Assembly (NCBI GenBank): GCA_003024785.1
Contig: PUQB01000465.1
Span: 88,501-152,500 of the forward strand
Source of the DNA: Selaginella tamariscina
Taxonomy: Eukaryota > Streptophyta > Lycopodiopsida > Selaginellales > Selaginellaceae
Length of the DNA: 64,000 bases
Direction: 5' to 3'
Under the pieces are notes generated by a model. That model searched no databases and had not been told where the DNA came from. It saw only the letters and a list, made by a program, of their open reading frames with translations. How positions within the stretch are numbered: position 1 is the first letter of the stretch; every line of letters begins with the position of its first letter. Positions 58,815 through 64,000 of the stretch are shown piece by piece. Made by a program: the position numbers and the translations under genes.

Positions 58815-60315
58815 AAGCGGCGGGATTAATCCCGCCGCTATATAGTTGGGGCCATGGCGGCGGGATTAATCCCGCCGCCGAGGCCCTTCACGCAGGCTAT
58901 GGGCGGCGGGATTAATCCCGCCGCTCTACGACAAACCGAAGAGCGCGGGATTAATCCGCCGCCCATAGCCTGCGTGAGGGGCCTCGGCGGCGGGATTAAT
59001 CCCGCCGCTCATCCATGCCCTGCGCGGAATGCGGCGGGATTTATTTCGCCGGCAAATGGCCTGTGTGAAGGTTCTAATGGGCGGGATTAATCCGCCGGAT
59101 TCCGCGCAGGACATTTACAGGGAATGTGGCGCAGGATTAATCCCGCCGCTCTTCGGTTTGTCGTAGAGCGGCGGGATTAATCCCGCCGCCCAGGGAATTC
59201 ACACAGGACATGAACGCCGGGATTAATCCGGCCCCACGCTCATGCCCTTCGCGGAGGGCGGCGGGATTAATCCCGTTCATGTCCTGCGTGAATTCCCTGG
59301 GCGGCGGGATTAATCCCGCCCCCACCCATCCCTGTTCAAAAATGCCGCAGCCAATATATATGTGTGAGCGCATGATTTACGAGAGGGCGGCGGATTAGCC
59401 TCCGAACCTTCATTACCCGGTGGCGAGATTAATCTCCGAACCTTCATTACCCCATTGGTATGTTGAATCAATCCCGACTAACTCTGTCTGAGACGGAGAA
59501 GGTTTACAAAATACCAATGGAGGGAACCGAGAAGGGTGGTGGGATTAATTTCACCATCCCTTACATGGTGGGCGGGATTAATCCCGCCGCGTACGCATGC
59601 CCTACGCGGAATCGGGCGGGATTTATCCCGCCGCCATTGGCCTGCCTGAAGGGCCTAGGCGGCGGGATTAATCCCGCAAGATTTCGCACAGGGCATTGGC
59701 GTTCGGCGGGATTAATCCCGCCGACTAAGGCCCGAGTGAAGGGCCTGGGAGGCGGGATTAATCCCGCCGAACGCCAATGCCCTGTGCGAAATCGGGCGGG
59801 ATTTATCCCGCCGCCATTGGCCTGCCTGAAGTGCCTAGGCGGCGGATTAATCCCGCCCGATTCCGCGCAGGAATTGGCGTCCGGCGGGATTAATCCCGCC
59901 GCATAGGGACCGAGTGAAGGCCCTGGGCGGCGGGATTAATCCCGCCGAGTCTTCAATGCCTGTTGGAGAATGAATCTCGCCACCCTTCCTTTTTCCTCCA
60001 TTGGTGAGTGGACCAATCCCAAACGTTTCTGTCTAAGACGTAGAAGGTTTCAACATACCAATGGAGGGGACTGGGAAGGGTGGCGAATTCATTTAACCAT
60101 CCCTTACATGGTGGGCGAGATTAATCCCGCCTCCTTTCTGGAGTCACTGAAGGGGTGTGAGAAATAATCCTGCCCAGTTCTCTCTGAGACCGAGAAGGGT
60201 GGCAAGATTAATTCCGCACTCCCGTTCAAGGCCTCCAGAAAGGTGGCGAGATTAATCCCGCCCACTCTTTCAGGAGGCATTGAAGGGGTGGCGAGATTAA
60301 TCCCGCCGCACCTTC
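58815..60315. repeat. Palindrome array 8, ParB-gene side of unit C
   Basis: About thirty palindromes. At least four spacers occur in both orientations within the array: 58881-58903 and 58962-58987; 58924-58943 and 59149-59168; 59189-59215 and 59275-59301; 59680-59706 and 59767-59793. Unit B shows other spacers or a single orientation at some matching places. Confidence 0.9.
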
Positions 60316-60421
60316 CATGTGAAATATATGTGTATTAGTATATATAAGTTGCATATCTCATTTTATTTACTTTTATCATCTCTTCATATATTTCGAGTAA
60401 AAGCTAGGAATCTATGTAAAA

Positions 60422-60504
60422 CTGTCCAGAGCTCACATTTGTGGTGGTTCTAAAACGAAATGTTATCTTTCTTTTGCACTAACACAAATGTGAGCTTCGG
60501 ACAG
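60422..60504. repeat. 83-bp inverted repeat upstream of the ParB-like gene (C)
   Basis: Arms CTGTCCAGAGCTCACATTTG and CAAATGTGAGCTTCGGACAG with the same 39-bp loop as in A2 and B. The ATG of the gene is 140 bp downstream. Confidence 0.75.
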
Positions 60505-60644
60505 TTAATTACGTCTACTTCTCTCTGTGTATTATTTTTTGTATATTCGGGTTTATACAAGTGTGTGTGCGTTTTTATATAATTTATATTTATAGTGTTA
60601 TTATTTTGCAGAAGATTTGACCAAGGAGATCGAGTCATATTATT

Positions 60645-63600
60645 ATGGAGTCGTCGTCAAATTCTGGGTAAGAATTAAAATAAAATTGTGTTACTACTCG
60701 GATACTTGAACTAATCATTTTTGTATTCAGATGTGGAATTGAGGTGACATTAAAGACAAGAGCAGGAGAAGAGATGGGCAGGGGGATTCTGGAATCAACT
60801 TGGCCATATTTTAAGATAAATGGGAAGCGCATTGGAGCAACCATGGCTGCTGTCAAATTAACCTCTGTCACATCTCATGGACAAGCAAAACAATGGAAAG
60901 TGTGATTCGCTAGTCAAGCACCCGAAAGCAGGCTGCGAACCCAGATTGGACGATGCTCGACAGATATGCCTTGTTCCATCCAATGTCACGTTCTCGGATC
61001 CAGAGGTCGTCAGTTACAACATTAATCTCGGGTGTTTTGTCGACTTGTGGATAATGACGTTCACGTGTTCACTAATGATGTTGACCTTGGAGTTCTTCTT
61101 CAACTCAACGAAAGCCCATCTATGGAGGGGATCCATCTGGATGTCTACTTCGAAGATCTTCAGACTCATCGAGTAGGTGTATTGTCAGGAGATATTGTTT
61201 CACAATACAGAAAATCAGCAAGTGGAGCAATCTTCCCTCTTGACATTGAAGAAGAACACAGCGACATCATAAGGGAGATTGAGAAGGTGGCTCGGTCTCA
61301 GGTTCTCTACAGATCACGTTCAATTTGCTTAGGAAGCTTCGGGAGCTGGAGCAGTGTGCCGAGAACACTAGAACAGCTGCAGTCGGGGATCACACATGTT
61401 GATTCGGATCGCAAAAGAAAATCATCAATCGTTTTGTCAGCTGCACCTGTGGCATCTCATGCTGCAATAAGTCACAAGGAAATGATGTTGGATGATAAGA
61501 TTTATCCTTGTAGGGTTAAATATTGCAGCGTCAACCCAAACTTCAATTACAGGCCACTCAACCAGGAACGTGTAGCTGAGCTCATGGAGAAGATGAAGGA
61601 CGACAATTCTTCTTATACCGTTCCACATAATGCTGTTTTGTGTCCATACTATGAAAGAAGGAAGGGTGCTGACAAAGTCTGGATCACAACACCAGAACAA
61701 CTCATGAAGATTCAGACGGAGAAAAAAGATCTATCAAGTACTACATCATTAGTGGCCAGCACACAATAACGGCAGCCCAACGACTTCTCGAAGAACACAA
61801 CAAAGGAACGATGGCAACAAAACTTTCGAGCATACCCGTGAGAAGCTGACAAAAAGATCGGCGTTTTTAGCTAAAGCCGAATCTCACAATCGAGCAGTAC
61901 CATAAGTTATCGGCGGAATGGGACGCTGCCGACACCAACCACTACAACAGCAAAATATGGGAGAAGTTTAAACACACGCGAGCCGTGTGGGAATCTCTTC
62001 AGCGACCACAAAGAGCTACCGCAGGGAATACACAATCTGCGGAATACCGGGTAAGCAAATTGTTTGGGCGGGATTTATCTCGCCGGTATATTTAATCTGT
62101 CTTTTTCCTCAGAGAGTTGAAGAAATTGCAGCAGTTGATTTTGCCCAGGTGGGCGGGAAGGAAACATCATTTCTGATGATGTTGATTCTTGCCCCGAAGA
62201 TAGGATCTTTGCCAAATGGTTGGGGATTATGGAATCCTTTTCAAAAGGAACACTGAAGAAGAAGCAGACAAGTGAAGGGGAGCCCTCAGAAAAGTCTGCA
62301 AAGAAACCAGTAAGACGCCGAAGGCTAAGTCTGTTTCAATCTACAAAGGATGTAGACAACGATTTCAAGCTCACATGGTTGAAGCCTTTAAATGGAACAA
62401 CGATGGAGGAGATGGAAGTCTTGGCTGATTTGGTGATCGATGGCAAACTACAAATTAATAACAGCAGCCCAACCTCTCCTTTTCATCTCAAGGCAATGGA
62501 GTTGAAGACGGTCAGGCATTTCAAGGAGTGGTTGGGAATACACTGCCACAAACTGGGTTGGACCTCGACTTCAACATATGAAGAGGTTAGCAAATATTTG
62601 CATGTGACGAACGATGATATGCTTGTCGAATGGGTGAACCAATCGGAAGATCTAGGCAAGAATCTATTGCACGCCAACGCCAAAAAGGAGAACATTGGGA
62701 TGACGCCTTCTCTTATGGCAGTCCTTCAGCAGCGGAGAACCGAATTGAACCTTATAAAGGAGGATGCTACGAATCACGACAAGCCCTACAGATGTTTGTT
62801 GTTAGATTCGGAGACTTTATGGGGTAACATCACTGCTTGTAGGAAAACCGTTTCAATTGTTCGTGATGGATCGGCGGGGTGTCAAAAAATCTTTCGACAG
62901 ATAGGGCACTAGAGGATCTGGTGGAGAAACTTAGCCGTGCAAGCATTATACATAGAAGGTATTTATTATTGAATTCATGCTTGCGCTCTTCACTGATACC
63001 TACTTTTTCAGGTATTTATTTCTTGATTCTTGCTCATGTCACCGATACTTTTGCCTTCGCCTTCGCCAAGAAGAATAGACATCGTTGGACAGGATTTTAT
63101 ATGAACGATGCTAATCCCAAGTGCATTGATACTGTTGTTCACTTGGTTGTTAGGAATGCGCCAAACAATTTCAAGCTTCCAAATGACTGGCCAGGCATCT
63201 GTTTGCACTCCAACGGCCCTGAACCTCCATCCGATACACCGATAGGTATGAGTGACGTATTCGGCAATGTACGTTATCCAAACATTACAAGTCAAGCGGC
63301 ACGGAGCATCGTCAACTTGATCAGGGGTCCTCACAGTGATGCGTGGGTTTTTGACTACTGCACTAGGGGGTCCGTCTTGAAGGAGTTACCTTCGGCATAC
63401 ATGTGTGTTTGCCGTTGAGAAAGGATAAGACCATGGTTGAGGCCTGAACAAGTGGATAGATTGGGTCTCAACTGAGTACCCCAACGATTCCATAAAGGCG
63501 TATTTGAGAAAGTTCCCTCCAGATAAGTGCGATAGCTCTGAAGGTGAATCTGGTTCAATCTCGGAGTCTGAGAACGAACATCAATCAGATATTAGACCGG

Positions 63601-63755
63601 AAGTTATCTCGAGGAGTACAGAACATTCGCACACTCCAGGACCCATGGAAACATCAATAGAAGATGCAGAAGATCTTGAACCATCTCACAAGCGGCTTAG
63701 ACCTTCTTCGCCTCATTCAGAAGGTAATAGCGAAGAAGAATTGATAATGAATTGA
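60645..63755 (+). pseudogene. ParB-like / methyltransferase-like element gene, unit C
   Basis: Exons 60645-60667, 60731-62050, 62113-62958 and 63012-63755. A 2-base gain near 60901 breaks exon 2 early. The longest clean stretch runs from 61032 to 61769 through the ParB-like region. The frame change before YYIISGQHT, seen in A2 and B, is also here. More shifts lie near 61825, 61875, 62190, 62310, 62335, 62846, 62878, 62945, 63386 and 63418-63443. The methyltransferase-like VFDYCTRGSVLKE is cut by the loss near 63386. The damage differs from that in A2 and B, so it happened after duplication. Confidence 0.68.
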
Positions 63756-64000
63756 TAGAGTGATGAATAGTTGTAAATGAGTGTAACATAAGGCATTTTT
63801 GTATATTTCTTTTATATTTGTACAGAAAATAAATTCTCAAGGATTAATGAAGCTTTTAGTTCAAACATGGGTCACACATTAACAAGGTAAATAATATACC
63901 TTGATAATTTTAAGGTCAGCTAATTATCATTTTGCAGATGTAATGAAATAATTGAGAACATGGATTTTCAGCATTGCCATGAGGTAAGAGAGGGGTTTGG
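63724..64000 (+). pseudogene. FCP1-like exons, unit C (partial, at window end)
   Basis: Proposed intron from the donor at 63724 to the acceptor at 63825, exons 63826-63886 and 63938-63983, then the start of the next intron. The encoded ENKFSRINEAF and CNEIIENMDFQHCHE are identical to A2. The HAD domain, if present, lies beyond the window. Confidence 0.6.

Larger units (their letters stand above)
51972..64000 (+). mobile_element. Composite element unit C (runs off the window)
   Basis: Same order as unit B and in the same orientation: truncated transposase (minus), array 7, conserved block, AT-rich field, telomere-like repeats, minisatellites, array 8, inverted repeat, ParB-like gene (plus), start of the FCP1-like part. 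Repeat distance from B is about 11.4 kb at the transposase ATG and about 12.2 kb at the ParB-like gene. Confidence 0.8.

Noticed and set aside
58815..60315. CRISPR-like repeat-spacer layout of the palindrome arrays
   Set aside because: The repeats are only 18 bp and fully palindromic, the spacers recur and appear in both orientations, there are no cas genes, and the context is a plant nuclear genome.

Overview
The window looks like nuclear DNA of a land plant. It has short spliceosomal introns (about 50-100 bp, GT...AG), interstitial plant-type telomere repeats (TTTAGGG/CCCTAAA), and relics of plant gene families (LRR receptor kinase, F-box, ankyrin repeat) beside a Ty3/gypsy chromovirus. There is no rRNA, tRNA or bacterial-style operon. 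The species cannot be named from the sequence; a non-flowering plant is only a guess. Almost all coding sequence is decayed mobile-element sequence, and no gene here is clearly intact.

The main content is four copies of one large composite element of about 11-12 kb, called units A1, A2, B and C here. Read in one direction, a unit has: (1) a transposase-like gene with one 54-bp intron, of the type ending in a DUF7869-like domain (motifs QMDN..EN.N and GHTHEDID); (2) an array of short GC-rich palindromes with core GGCGGGATTAATCCCGCC; (3) a conserved 190-bp block whose end resembles a kinase glycine loop; (4) an AT-rich repeat field; (5) telomere-like repeats; (6) a TG/TA minisatellite field; (7) a second, longer palindrome array; (8) an inverted repeat of about 83 bp; (9) a large divergent gene with a ParB-like domain (YYIISGQHT) and a methyltransferase-like motif, probably spliced on into an FCP1/HAD-phosphatase-like domain. 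The two genes point outward from the repeat-filled core.

Layout: 1-7440 is unit A1 (old, degraded). 7696-25205 is unit A2, with its transposase on + and its ParB-like gene on -. 25206-34964 is a spacer with an LRR-kinase relic, an F-box relic, an ankyrin-repeat pseudogene and a gypsy remnant between oppositely oriented LTR-like sequences. 34965-51976 is unit B, the inverted copy of A2, so A2 and B form a giant imperfect palindrome with arms of about 17 kb. 51972-64000 is unit C, in tandem with B and cut by the window end.

The copies are very similar but each carries its own frameshifts, stops or rearrangements: an inversion inside the A2 transposase, a hAT-like insertion with an 8-bp target duplication only in B, and gain or loss of palindromes between B and C. 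Most of the damage therefore came after duplication. The most unusual points are the palindrome-spacer arrays, in which the same spacers occur in both orientations, and the predicted ParB-like/methyltransferase-like/FCP1-like gene.
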